From the NCBI RefSeq assembly GCF_021018895.1, contig NC_079366.1, positions 30,084,271 through 30,148,270 of the forward strand: a DNA stretch of 64,000 bases. Direction: 5' to 3'. The position numbers and the translations under genes are program-made. This document shows positions 20,106 through 30,322 of this stretch, piece after piece. Position 1 is the stretch's first letter, and each line of letters opens with the position of its first letter. This stretch comes from Seriola aureovittata. Lineage: Eukaryota; Chordata; Actinopteri; Carangiformes; Carangidae. The notes beneath the pieces were generated by a model. That model did not search any database. It had not been told where the DNA came from and saw only the letters and a list, made by a program, of their open reading frames with translations.

Positions 20106-21890
20106 GTGAGTTATTTATTCAATGGCCTTTGTAGATTTATATTTTATCATATTTACAGTTTCGTCCTTGTTCTATTGGACTTCGGCCCATATACCTCATA
20201 TACATCATATGCACCTATACTGTATATATGTTTATATTATCTCTCATACAGCTAATTTTTTTTAAATCATTTTTATTATTCTCCCATGTTATTGTCATTA
20301 CAATATTACAGGTTTTGTTTTGCACCGTTGTTGTTGTTGTTGTCGTTCTTTTTCTTAATATGTACAGCTTGTGGTTTTTTTAATGTCCACTCTATGTGCC
20401 CCTTAAATTTCCCCCCTGGGGACAAATAAAGTTTCTTGAATTGTCATATACTTGATGAAGTTTGTATGATTGTCACTGTGTATCATCTGCTTTGTGACAA
20501 CGCTGTGTGTTTAAACCGCTCTGTCACTGCAGCTGATCTGTGTGCAGACGGCTGGCCTGTGCTGGGTGACTGTGGTGCTGACCTTCCTCCTGTCTGCTGG
20601 ACACAGTGTTTCTGCCGTGGACCAGAACTGGCTCACAAGTATTGTAGATGGCATCAAGAATGAGTGAGTCCTCAAACACTTTGTTCTTCTGATGAGTCTG
20701 TTTTAATGACTCCAATGACCTTTAGTGTTCATTTTGTCAGCTATTTTCATGCCTCTGCGCTGGTGATAGCTAGAGCTGTAACTTCTTCAAATTTGGCACG
20801 AACATTCGATTGGACTCGAGGATGAACTTATTTGTTTTTGGTGGTCAAAGGTCAAAGGTCAATGGTGACCTCACATAACACGATTTTTTGCCATGTTATG
20901 ATAGTGCGAGGGACAAATCTGCTTTTCAATTTCATCAAGCCACGATAGTAATCCTGAATACTGACACTTCAAACTATCAACTATATCACTCATGTAATGT
21001 TTTCCCATGGCAGGTATGCGCTAGGCGAATCCTTCAGTGTGGCTGTGAATGTCCCGGAGAACGAAGACCCGAACAACCTTCAGCAAGTCCTTCAGGACGA
21101 CCCGGCAGACCAGGTGAAACAAGCTGTTTCACAGGGTCAGGTTTACCAAGGCACCAGGGTGGTGGCAGCAGCACAATCAGAGGCAGTGTCACGTGTTCTA
21201 GAAAACATACAACCGTTTATTAAAAGCAGCCAGGGTAATTTCCTCATCATCTACTCCGCACAATCCCCCTGCGGTCCAACGTGTACGAATGCAAACGAAG
21301 ATGGTATTTCTAGCAAGATTAACAATGTCACTCAGAACTGGGGCGGTTACGCGTTTGCGTTTTCTAACGTAGCCGATGTTCCCAACGCCAACACGTCTCA
21401 ACTTGCCCAATCCTTTCAGCAACTTGGTATTTCCAAACTCGGGCTTGACAACATATTCCGTTGTTATAATCCCGGAGATGGTGCTTTTCGGTGCACCACC
21501 TGCTCCTCAGGTGGAGATGTTACACCCTCCTGCGTTGCAAACACGGCTCTGTCAAATCAAGAACAAGGTGCAGGCGAGGAAACAAGTCCACTCGAACCAG
21601 TAGACACAGGTATAGGTAGCAGTCGTAGAGGAGGCTGCAAGCGCAGAGGCGGCGGCGGCAAGGTTGGAAGAAGATGTAGGCGTAGAGGAGGGTGCAGGCG
21701 TCGAGGGGGCGGCGGCAAGGTTGGAAAATGGAGCAAGCAAAGAAGAGGGCGCAGGGGTAAAGGAGGGGGTCAGCTTCGCGGAGGGCGCAGGGGCAGAGGT
21801 AGAAGAGGGGGCAAGCGCAGAGGCAACAAACGAAGAGGAGGCGGCAGATGTAGAAAATGGGGAAAGTTCAGAAGCAGGCGTAGAGGGTAG
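20100..21890 (+). CDS. Paralogue D: secreted deaminase-like protein without HAE, with a basic tail
   Basis: Proposed coding exons are 20100-20105, 20548-20663 and 21014-21890 (332 residues). The exon homologous to the start exon of B and C has ACG where they have ATG, and no in-frame ATG upstream before a stop. Joining the preceding exon (ATG AAG) gives MKTAGLCWVTVVLTFLLSAG, a good signal peptide. An acceptor 15 nt earlier (20533) is also in frame. The domain runs FSVAVNVP ... GTRVVAA ... SEAVSRVL ... SPCGPTC (P126-C131) ... YAFAFSNV ... NIFRC with the four-cysteine motif. Where B and C have D-HAE-S, D has S-EAV-S (96-100), so both the zinc-binding His and the catalytic Glu are missing. Residues ~240-332 are Arg/Lys/Gly-rich with a few Cys, strongly cationic. 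Likely a pseudoenzyme or binding protein. Confidence 0.82.
20765..20895 (+). repeat. Dispersed repeat with DR1 motif, copy 1 (in paralogue D intron)
   Basis: TCAAATTTGGCACGAACATT, GACTCGAGGATGAACTTATT and GGTCAAAGGTCAAAGGTCAA match the other copies. It sits between the signal-peptide exon and the main exon of D. Confidence 0.75.
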
Positions 21891-23010
21891 AAAACTACTA
21901 GAGACTGCCATGACTCAGCTAAGACAACGATACCCTACGCTTTGTAAAAATCCACTTGCTTCTTTTCCTTTCCATAATCCTTCTCGAGCATTTGAATTTA
22001 TTATTTGATGCCTACGTCTATATGACACCTCCGCTTTGGCCTCGACTGAAAGGCTCCGCCCCTTTTCAAAAGTCTCTGTCGCTGCCTTTCCATCGCAGTT
22101 TCGCACAAAATAGAAGAACTTTTTTTTAAAAGTCGACAACAACACAATTGCAAATGCTCTGTGTTTCCATTCAGTAATGTTATGCGAGTAAAGCTGGGTT
22201 TTCTCCTCTTGCAGTATTTTTCCAATTAAACATGGCGATGGATTTTCGGCATCTGTTAACTCGCCGTTGTAATATTTCATTTAGGAGATGACGGCGTCTG
22301 ATGCACATAATGATGGAAAAGCAAACCCCTTATATCTGGCAGCAGCAACGTATCAGGGATTTTTAGGAGATAATAGTCTGCAATGTTTTTGGATGTCATG
22401 TTTCGTCATGTGACATAAATGTGGGAAAAAAATGTTTCCATTCCACTTTTGGGAAATAATGTTTTGTCAAAAAGTCTGAAGAACCACCTCATGCGAGCGG
22501 ATACTTTTTTTTTTGTGACATTTGGGGTTTTTCGGAAATCATTAGGCCTAATTTCTTGTTTTTGTTTTTGTGTAGTTTGCTAAAAAAATTAAATATTTTG
22601 ACTTACATCTGTTTTCGATACCTGTTGTTGCAGGTATCAAAATCAATTCAGTCATTTAAGTGAGTCCACATGAGCACAAACCCAGTGTCTTGTACTAAGC
22701 AGTCACTTGAACTATATGTACTTTGAAAACAAAAGTAGCTCATTAACACTCAACAACAGGGATCAGGACCTTAGTGCCTTTCCATTAGTGAAATGGAGTA
22801 ATAATACTGATTAACTGATGAGGATTTATTACGGTGAACAGCTAATTTTCTTTTTGTTTCCAATGTTTGTGCATTATTAAATTGAAATAAAGGGGGAAAC
22901 TTGTGTAAACTGTCTTCAGTATTTTTAAGTACTTATATACTTGTACTCTATATTTCTGTAAAGCATTAACACATCACATGATGATGTGTTCTTTCTGATT
23001 AAAGCTCGGC
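21891..23010 (+). other. 3' UTR and downstream flank of paralogue D
   Basis: AATAAA at 22886-22891 and ATTAAA at 22998-23003 are candidate poly(A) signals. The latter is followed by GCTCGGCTCAGCCTCCACTC, the 3' end shared with A and C. The upstream AGTACTTATATACTTGTACT..TTTCTGTAAAG matches A. Other open frames across this stretch have no recognisable content. Confidence 0.55.
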
Positions 23011-23284
23011 TCAGCCTCCACTCCTGTCTGTCTGTGTGTTAATCAGCACGTCATGTAAGGTACACTGCTACAGGCAATATTATATAAGGGAGTCTGATTA
23101 ACAGTCCAATATTTTACACTTTTCCTGTTTTATTTGAAGTGTTGATCCATTGAATAATCTTTTTTCAAAGTTTGACTTTCTTTATGAAAAAAAAACACCA
23201 TACAATAATAATAACAATAATAATAATAATAGTAATAATCAATTTCCTCAGTAAAAATTCTGATTAAATAGCCTTGCAAAAACC

Positions 23285-23655
23285 CACTGGTTATCTCTCC
23301 AACCAGAGCTTGTTATATCCCATGGCCAACTGGGATCGTTTAGCCTGGTTTTACCAGCACTGAGTGTCATGGAGGAGGACACAGGAGAAGCTAAATGACA
23401 AAACTAATCAATAAGCTATTTATTCCCATTTTTAAAATGTCTATTCAAATAGTTTTTTATTAGTAGTTATTTATTCATGAATTATTAAATTAATTTATAA
23501 ATGGTTAATTTGATGAGGGTTTTTTAATACTGTTTTTGTAAATACATTTTTAAATCATAAGTATTTATTGATGGATAAATCATGTATTTATCAATTCTTT
23601 TTACAATTCTTTTTTTAATGTCTATTAAAATATTAAATGAAGGAAATGCTCAACT
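23285..23655. repeat. Partial copy of the 36290-37055 fold-back element
   Basis: CTCCAACCAGAGCTTGTTA, TTTAGCCTGGTTTTACCAGC, GAAGCTAAATGAC and AAATGAAGGAAATGCT follow the order of the centre and one arm of the palindromic element at 36290. The other arm is absent. Confidence 0.6.
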
Positions 23656-23729
23656 TGTTGAACCGTTATTAACGAGCAATCTTAGTAAGAACAAAGTGGA
23701 AGGGGAAAAAAATGTTTCTGGCACGTAGA

Positions 23730-23829
23730 ACTACATCTCCCACAATGCCGCGTTGTGCCGGACTTCACGTGACACGATCCCGATATCGGCTTCGTCATGT
23801 GACCGCAGCGACCAGAAGAAGAAAAAAAC
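23730..23829 (+). promoter_or_regulatory. commd1 promoter: ZNF143-type motif and E-boxes
   Basis: ACTACATCTCCCACAATGCC (23730-23749) closely matches the ZNF143/STAF motif, typical of housekeeping promoters. TCACGTGA (23765-23772) and TCATGTGA (23795-23802) are USF/MiT-TFE type E-boxes. All lie within 100 bp upstream of the start codon, with no TATA box. The E-boxes would suit a gene linked to endolysosomal sorting, but binding is inferred. Confidence 0.6.
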
Positions 23830-26800
23830 ATGGCGGATGCAGAAGCAGCGAAGTCTCTGAGCGGTTTGTTGAACGGAATCGCTCAGAAAGTTTATTACAA
23901 CAACAGCGAGATCACGGAGCAGCTGCTGAAGCGCGAGCTGTTCCCGGAGCTGCCGCAGGACGCGTTCACGGCCCTGCACGACAAGATGAGAGGCCTCATC
24001 AAGGTGAATGACCTGCTCAGTCTCAGCTCTCACTGTGTGTGTGTGTGTGTGTGTGTGAAAACAGCTGCTTAAAATAATACTACCTTTATTATAATTCATG
24101 CATTCGTAAAGCCCGGTGTTCGTTGACATTAAGGTGTGTAATGAATATAATGTTATGGTGTATATGTGTGCAGGTGAGTTTGTACTAATGCAGGCCTGTG
24201 TAAATGTAATAAGGCTACTCTTATAAAGGATTCATAAATGGTTTATAATTACGTTATATAATTCAGTTATTAACACTTCGTAAATAAACAATTATAAACA
24301 AGTTATAACAGTTTTCATGCATTGATGCAGGCTCACTATTTAGCAAGATCAAGTTGATGCTTACTACTCATTAATCTTACTAATAACTAATACTATTCAT
24401 TAATACATGATGATGTGTTTTACACTTTTACCAGTTATAAATTTGATACCATTTTAATATCTGATCAACAGCTGTGATTATATCACGGACGGCTGATGAG
24501 AGGAAAAACAAACCGCCAAGGCCTCAGAGGATGAATCTGGTCATTTCATCTGCCATAATTTGATCTGCCAGATGAAACTGTTTGAACATTAAGATGCCGA
24601 TGCTGGTTCATTGTTGGTAATCGAACAAACGTGATGAAGCAGCAGGTACAAACACTGATGATGAGGAGAACAAAGATCTAGGACAGAAAAATAAATATGG
24701 GCTCACTATTTGGCAAGCAACGGGTCATTGTTGCCCTTCTTATCTGACGCGTTATAACAGCTTATAACTGATTTATAAAGTGTTAACAAGCTAATAAATA
24801 CATAGTTATAAACCATTCATAAATCCTTTAGAAGGGGAGTCTTATTGTAAAGTTATTACTCTTTTTAACTTATTAGTTTCTAGTACATTTTAGTTTGATA
24901 CAATAACTGATGGCAGATTGACTGATAACTTATTTCTGCGTATGACAATAAAGCCATTGGATTGAATTGTGTTACTTTGGCAACTGACAGTTTTACTTTG
25001 CAGTTTGGGTATTTAACAGAAGCTGCAGCTGAAAAAATAAGAAATATAATGTCACTAATATCAACCAGAAGTCGAGATTAATCAACAGTTTGTTAAAGAG
25101 CTTTGAAAGAAGAAACAGATTCTGCTTTGTAAAGGTTTTCAGGTTATTATCAGGTAACAACACATGTATGTAAATCCTGTCTGGACTGGTAATAAAGAGC
25201 GGTGCAACTGATTTGTTCTCGTTCATAAGTTATTTCCTGTTTGTCTCACCTGTTGTCAGCAGGGGGCAGCACCTACATAGATATCATCACTGTTGTTCCA
25301 GGTGCTCAGTTACCTGCACTGAGGTCAACATCAGAATAAGATTTACTTTTCTATTTTTGCTTTATTTAACCAAGCGAACGTTTCATTAAGATTACAGGTC
25401 CATAAAAAAACAATTAATAATAAAAACAACATAAATACTATATACAAGAAAACAACAGTGAGATAATGCGCAGCTTGTTTATTGTATTTTATCATGTTAC
25501 TGAGGTGTTTCTGTTGTTTACTGTATATCCAAACTGATATAAATAGGTGGGACAAAATATATATAATATATATAATTCAACAGCAGCACAAACTACAGCC
25601 TCCAAAATAACCCAAAAGTCGTATCAACATCAACATGAAGGGAGGACTTGGTGTTAGACGGCATCAGCTTTAGCCAGGTGTACCTAATAAAGTGACAGTG
25701 ATCTGTTGTATTGGTGCTGCAGCTTTTGTGTTGCACCTCAGCTGATCTTCCTCCTCCTCCTCCTCTTCCTCTTCTCCCTCCTTCCTCAGTCTATCGCCAC
25801 AGCAGACATGGACCACGCCCAGCTGGAGGCCTTCCTCACAGCTCAGACCAGGAAGCAGGGCAGCGGCGGGGTGAACGCCGAACAGGCCGCCGCCCTCTCT
25901 CGCTTCTGGAAGAGCCAGCGGGTCCGGGTGAGGGAGAGCCTGCTGTCTCAGAGCCGCTGGGAGCCCGGACTCAGGGGCCTCTCCTGGAGGGTGGACCTCC
26001 AGACCGCCGCCGGCCGGGGGGACGCAGCCCACAGCGGCCCGGTCGCCCTGATGGAGCTGGAACTGGGCAGGGCCGGACAGGTGAGGCCTACGTCCTGTGT
26101 TTCCTCTGACACTCATTCAGCTTCACAGTTTCACACATTCAACTAAAGAAGGATCTTCAAACCGTGGAATCAGACATAAAACACATGTTAAACACACATT
26201 ACAGGATAAAAGACTAAAATAATCTCAAGTTTTTTACAATTGGAAGAAAATGAATTAAATTTTCAGGTAAATCCAAAACAAATTCTACTTCAAATTCCTG
26301 TAACATTAAAGTTTAACACCTTGAAAAGACTTAAACCTGTATTTGAGTATGTGCTGCATTCACATTAGAAAAGTGACAACGTGTAGAAAAAGTGGTACGA
26401 CACAAAATAGAAAATAGTGCAGTTTCTCTACTAAAGCATCAGTAACAGACACAGCTTCTGTTGTTGCATCAGCTAAAATATTTATAATATATACACGAGT
26501 TAAAACCATAGAAATCAAATATTAACACGGTCAGCTGACGGCTCAGGCTCGGGTTGGTTTTGAAGACGGAGGCCTGGTTCTGTGACGTGACCGGATTACC
26601 GGTTGATGTTAATAAACCTCGGTCCCGTGAGGAGGCTAAATTTACTCGATCTGGGTCCTGATCTGAGAACAGTCTCGGAGCCCCTCCCAGAGGGTAATAC
26701 CACTGAGCGCACTGCTGCTGGTGGTGACCTTCATTTCAAAACAACATCCATTTTAGTGGAAAACATAAAACTGAGGGTCTTAAATTTGCACCTAACAAGC

Positions 26801-29800
26801 TGAAATGAGCAGAACGAAGAATTTATATTTATGTTAAAGGTTGATTGTGTCGTTTTTGGTCTTTACCAAGTCTGTAGCTGCGTCTCCATCCAGAGGCTGC
26901 AGTCGCAGTCACAGCGGTGCAACAAGGCCGTCACATTTCTAAGGCTGCTTCAAATGCGTCCGAGGATCCAGCCGGGTGGATCCTCCACAGCCAAACCTAT
27001 CCCAAGATTCATTGCGTGCCACCAACGAATCACTTTGCAAAAAGAGAATATGGCGGACTGTGGCCGAGGATAAATACTAAATACTGTCTTTCTGTTTCTG
27101 CCGCACCAGATTTTAATTATCATCTTCTTTACCATCAGTCTGGGATTAAAATTCCAACTAACTGATATTTAGTTATTTTGACCTGTGAAGGTAATGAGGT
27201 AAATTGATTTGTGATGACGAGCTCTTGGCAGGTGAGTCACAAAGAGAAACTGGCAAACAGAGTGGAAAGACTGGCAGGACAGAAACAGGCGCGACCCTTC
27301 AGTGGCGTTCAGGTCCACGCTGTCGGTTTGATTGCGGTTGATAATTCTGGAAAGTTCAGGTCATGAGTAAAAAAAACAAACAAAAAAACAAAACACCTCC
27401 ACATCTTTTAAAAATCCGCTCTCGATACAGTCCAGCCCAAACATCATGATATACTTATTATCGCACACATATGGAAGTTGTATTTGTCACATGCCGAGGT
27501 GTGACAATCCAGTGAGGAGAGGCCGGGCCTGTTTTTCCACATACTTCCTGCGTTCACTCCGTGGAGCCTCATGGAGCTGCGAGAGAGCGTTTACCTCGCA
27601 GAGTCTCCCCGAATAAATAAAGGTTTTTATCAAACCTTCATCTTCAACACCTAAAACTGAGCTGCTGCCAGATATCTTCAGAGCGCTTAATGCCAAATCA
27701 CTGATCAGTAACATGAGATGCAAACATGTGACATGTGAATGTCAGTAGTAATAATAATAATAATAATAATAATAAACTTTATTTGTACAGCACCTTTCAT
27801 ACAAGAAATGTAGCACCAAGTGCTTCACATGAAAAGACATAAAAAGAACATAAAACCATGTTAAAAGCATTGATCTAAAATGAAAAACATTAATGTAAGA
27901 TGAGATCAAATAATGAATAAATCATTAAATAAGAAGATATTTAAAAGAAGATGACCTCAGTGTTCTTGGAGGTACATATATAATCAGGGATTTAACGAGT
28001 AGCTTGGTCCTTGCCAATAAATGCCTTCGTATATAAGGAGGAGGAGCTTGAAATCAGTTGTAAATGTACCAGGAAGCGAGTTCAGCGCAGCTAAAACTGG
28101 ACTGATGTGCTCCCTCCTCCTGGTTGTGGTTAACAGCCGAGCAGCAGAGGTTTGAACGAACAGTATTAGTAATGATTGTGCTTCTCGATCTGGGCTGGAG
28201 CTTGTAAATATTCAGGCTGGAGGTCCCACAGCTCAGAGAAACCGGGTCAGCACAGTGGGGCGGCACACTCCCGCTATCCTGGTGCGACACTGAATCACTG
28301 TAGGATGCGCACACGCTATTATTAGAGTCCGCTCAGTTCAAAACGAATTAAAGCCAATAGACGCCTGCAGGCTGCAGAAGTAGGTGGAGGAGGTGAATGT
28401 GTAGCGTCGACCATGAAGGTGTCCTGAAACTGTCTCACGTCCCGGACGAGCTGGACGACGCGATGCTCCTCAACCCCCGGTGGAGGAACCTGGTTTATTT
28501 CTGCACAAACTGGACTGTGACGGTTTTCATCACCACCTGTTATTGTCGTCTGGTTCTCGAAATGCGAAGTACGGTCACAGCTGTTGGTTGAAATGAGGAC
28601 GTTACCTCCAGTTGTGGGGACGTGCGAAAGTCATAAGTACTGTACGTCTTCGTGTCTGCGCCATATTGTTTTCAGGTCCGTCCCGTTCTTGTGGACACGA
28701 TATCTCAGTAACGTCTTGAAGGAACTTCTTCAAATATGGCACAAACATTCAGTTGGACTCGAGGACGAACTGATTGGATTTTGGTGGTGAAAGGTCAAAG
28801 GTCAAGGTCACGGTGCCCTCACAAAACACTTTTTAGCCATTACCTTAGACTTCACACAGCATACAATCATGAGGCGGTGATTTCCCTGTTTCCTTATAGA
28901 TTGAAAAATTGAGAAATCAATCGAAAGTTGAATTGATAATGAAAATAATTATAATTAATTAATTGTGTTAAACTTGACTCAGGGAGGAGGTAAACTTTCT
29001 CTAGGAGCCAAATCCAACAGACATTCGAGGTCATTTGTCCCGTCAGCTGTCGGGTTTTAACAAACACTGATGGACTCTCGGTGCTTCACATCTTACTGCA
29101 TCTTATTATGAAGAAATCTACTGTCAGACGGTTTTACGTCTCTATTTATTGTATTATTTTGTCTGTGATTGGTATTGGTTGTGTTGACAGGAAAGACTTT
29201 CTAATCTAACCTTTCGGTTACGAGTTCTGTGCTGACAGACTTTGGTTCCGACCGAACAATAGACTCTGGGTAGAGGCAGACAGCTGTGTCCATGGAAACC
29301 GGGAGAGGGAATATCACGGCGTGACATCCATTCTTGATGACAGTCGGAGGAAACAAAGGCGGGGCAGATGGGATTCCCCCCCGTATATCATAGTCGAGGT
29401 AGACTTCATTAAATTGTAAGTAGCATGTCGAGAACACAGAGCAGGGCGGTAACAAGAGCTCGTGCTGCTGCGTCACACCATCTGCTGCAGGTGTCAAAGT
29501 CTGACACTGTGGAGCTGAATGCTGTTTTTGTTTTGGGACTACAGTTCCCATACAGTCATGGAGTCAGTCTGTTAACTATTAGCTGTTAGCACAACCCCCG
29601 CGCGTGGAGACAGCTGTCACTGGATTACTGTGATACTGAAGGAAACTTTAAAAACATGATGATTCTCTGTTAAATTCTGGATTTACAAATCTTTTTTTTT
29701 CTGTGATTGTCAAAGTGAATTTATTGGCGTTTACTTGCGATGGACCTCAGAGGTGATGATATCCTCGGAAAGTGCACGTCACACTGAATCTAAAAACATG

Positions 29801-30322
29801 TGCATCATGTCCGTGTGTTCAGGTTTAATTGACTTAATGATTCAAATAAGGACAAGGAAGAAATTTGACACAAATAAGGGCGACGAGGTGTCAAGGGTTT
29901 TAAGTGTTATCAAGAAGTGGGCCAGATTACTACAACTGACTTCCTGTTGTTTTTCTAAACCTCTCCCTTTCACCTCTACAGAGTCTTTCAAATCAAACAA
30001 CATGTTATTTTCTGTAAAGTGAAACTCCCACAATCTACAATTTGACAGTTTCAATTTGCTGTTTTTTTGTGTGCATGATGTTTCACTCTGGACCGACCAA
30101 TCAGCCGCTTCGCTGTCAGAGCTAATAAACTGAAATCCCACCTTTTGGACTCCGACTGTCGGGCGCTACCTTGTTAAAGGGTTAATGTCTTCTTTCTCCT
30201 CCTTCCTCTCTCAGGACTCGGAGTTTGTGTGTCTGGAGTTTGACGAGGCCAGAGTGAACCAGATGCTGAAGAAGATGGCAGACATCCAGGAGAGCATCGA
30301 CAGGATTGTTCACCGCACCTAA
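23830..30322 (+). CDS. commd1: COMM domain-containing protein 1
   Basis: Coding exons are 23830-24003, 25790-26080 and 30215-30322, all phase 0, giving 190 residues, the same length as human COMMD1. The N-terminal helical domain (SLSGLLNGIAQ ... LFPELP ... KMRGLIK) is followed by DMDHAQLEAFLTAQT and RFWKSQR. The COMM domain is at ~118-185 and starts with SRWEPGLRGLSWRVD, the conserved Trp-rich entry; it ends FVCLEFDEARVNQMLKKM. Known roles of the family are a scaffold in the CCC/Commander endosomal recycling complex, copper handling via ATP7A/B, and promotion of RelA ubiquitination. Splice sites are canonical (AAG|GTGAAT, CAG|GTGAGG; CTCAG acceptors). Intron 1 contains a fold-back element and intron 2 an L2 fragment. 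The order COMMD1-B3GNT2, both on this strand, matches other vertebrates. Confidence 0.97.
24034..24057. repeat. (GT)n microsatellite
   Basis: Short GT run just inside intron 1 of commd1. Confidence 0.85.
24205..24855. mobile_element. Fold-back element in commd1 intron 1
   Basis: The left arm (TAAAGGATTCATAAATGGTT and onward, reaching GGCTCACTATTTAGCAAG) is matched in reverse complement by the right arm (GGCTCACTATTTGGCAAG through AACCATTCATAAATCCTTTA). Arms are ~140-150 bp around a ~360-bp centre with no transposase. It resembles non-autonomous DNA transposons of fish. Confidence 0.7.
26081..27750. other. commd1 intron 2, first part
   Basis: No exon recognised. Around 26940-27070, TCAAATGCGTCC..., CCTATCCCAAGATTCATTGC and AATATGGC resemble 62155-62240 (TCAAATACATCC, TCTATCCCAAAATTCATTGC), so a dispersed low-copy repeat is present. 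Confidence 0.5.
27750..27774. repeat. (TAA)n microsatellite
   Basis: About eight TAA units adjoining the L2 fragment; such repeats are common at LINE 3' ends. Confidence 0.85.
27773..28155 (-). mobile_element. L2-clade LINE fragment (end of ORF2 and 3' UTR)
   Basis: On the minus strand, 28155 downwards reads AARLLTTTRRREHISPVLAA, then SLPG, then DFKLLLLIYE and GPSY. This is the conserved post-reverse-transcriptase segment of L2/Maui-type LINEs (HI.PVL..L.WLP....DFK.LLL.Y). The plus-strand CAAGTGCTTCACATGAAAAG and AAACTTTATTTGTACAGCAC near 27775-27835 are the typical 3' end. The copy is 5'-truncated and carries stops and frameshifts. Confidence 0.75.
28640..28850 (+). repeat. Dispersed repeat with DR1 motif, copy 2
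   Basis: TCAAATATGGCACAAACATT, GACTCGAGGACGAACTGATT and GGTGAAAGGTCAAAGGTCAA are shared with copies near 20765, 50290 and 55310. AAAGGTCAAAGGTCA is a direct repeat with 1-bp spacing (DR1). Confidence 0.7.
28860..30210. other. commd1 intron 2, last part
   Basis: No coding exon seen before the CTCTCTCAG acceptor of exon 3. Sequence is unremarkable and AT-rich. Confidence 0.5.

Noticed and set aside
20997..21014. ATG at 20997 as the start of paralogue D
   Set aside because: It lies in the intron just before the acceptor CATGGCAG. Using it would remove the signal peptide that all paralogues share.
21552..22008. Acidic and Ser/Ala-rich open frames overlapping the tail of paralogue D
   Set aside because: Shadows of the repetitive basic tail; the tail frame is continuous with the conserved domain.
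25670..26116. 148-residue minus-strand open frame
   Set aside because: Antisense shadow of GC-rich commd1 exon 2.
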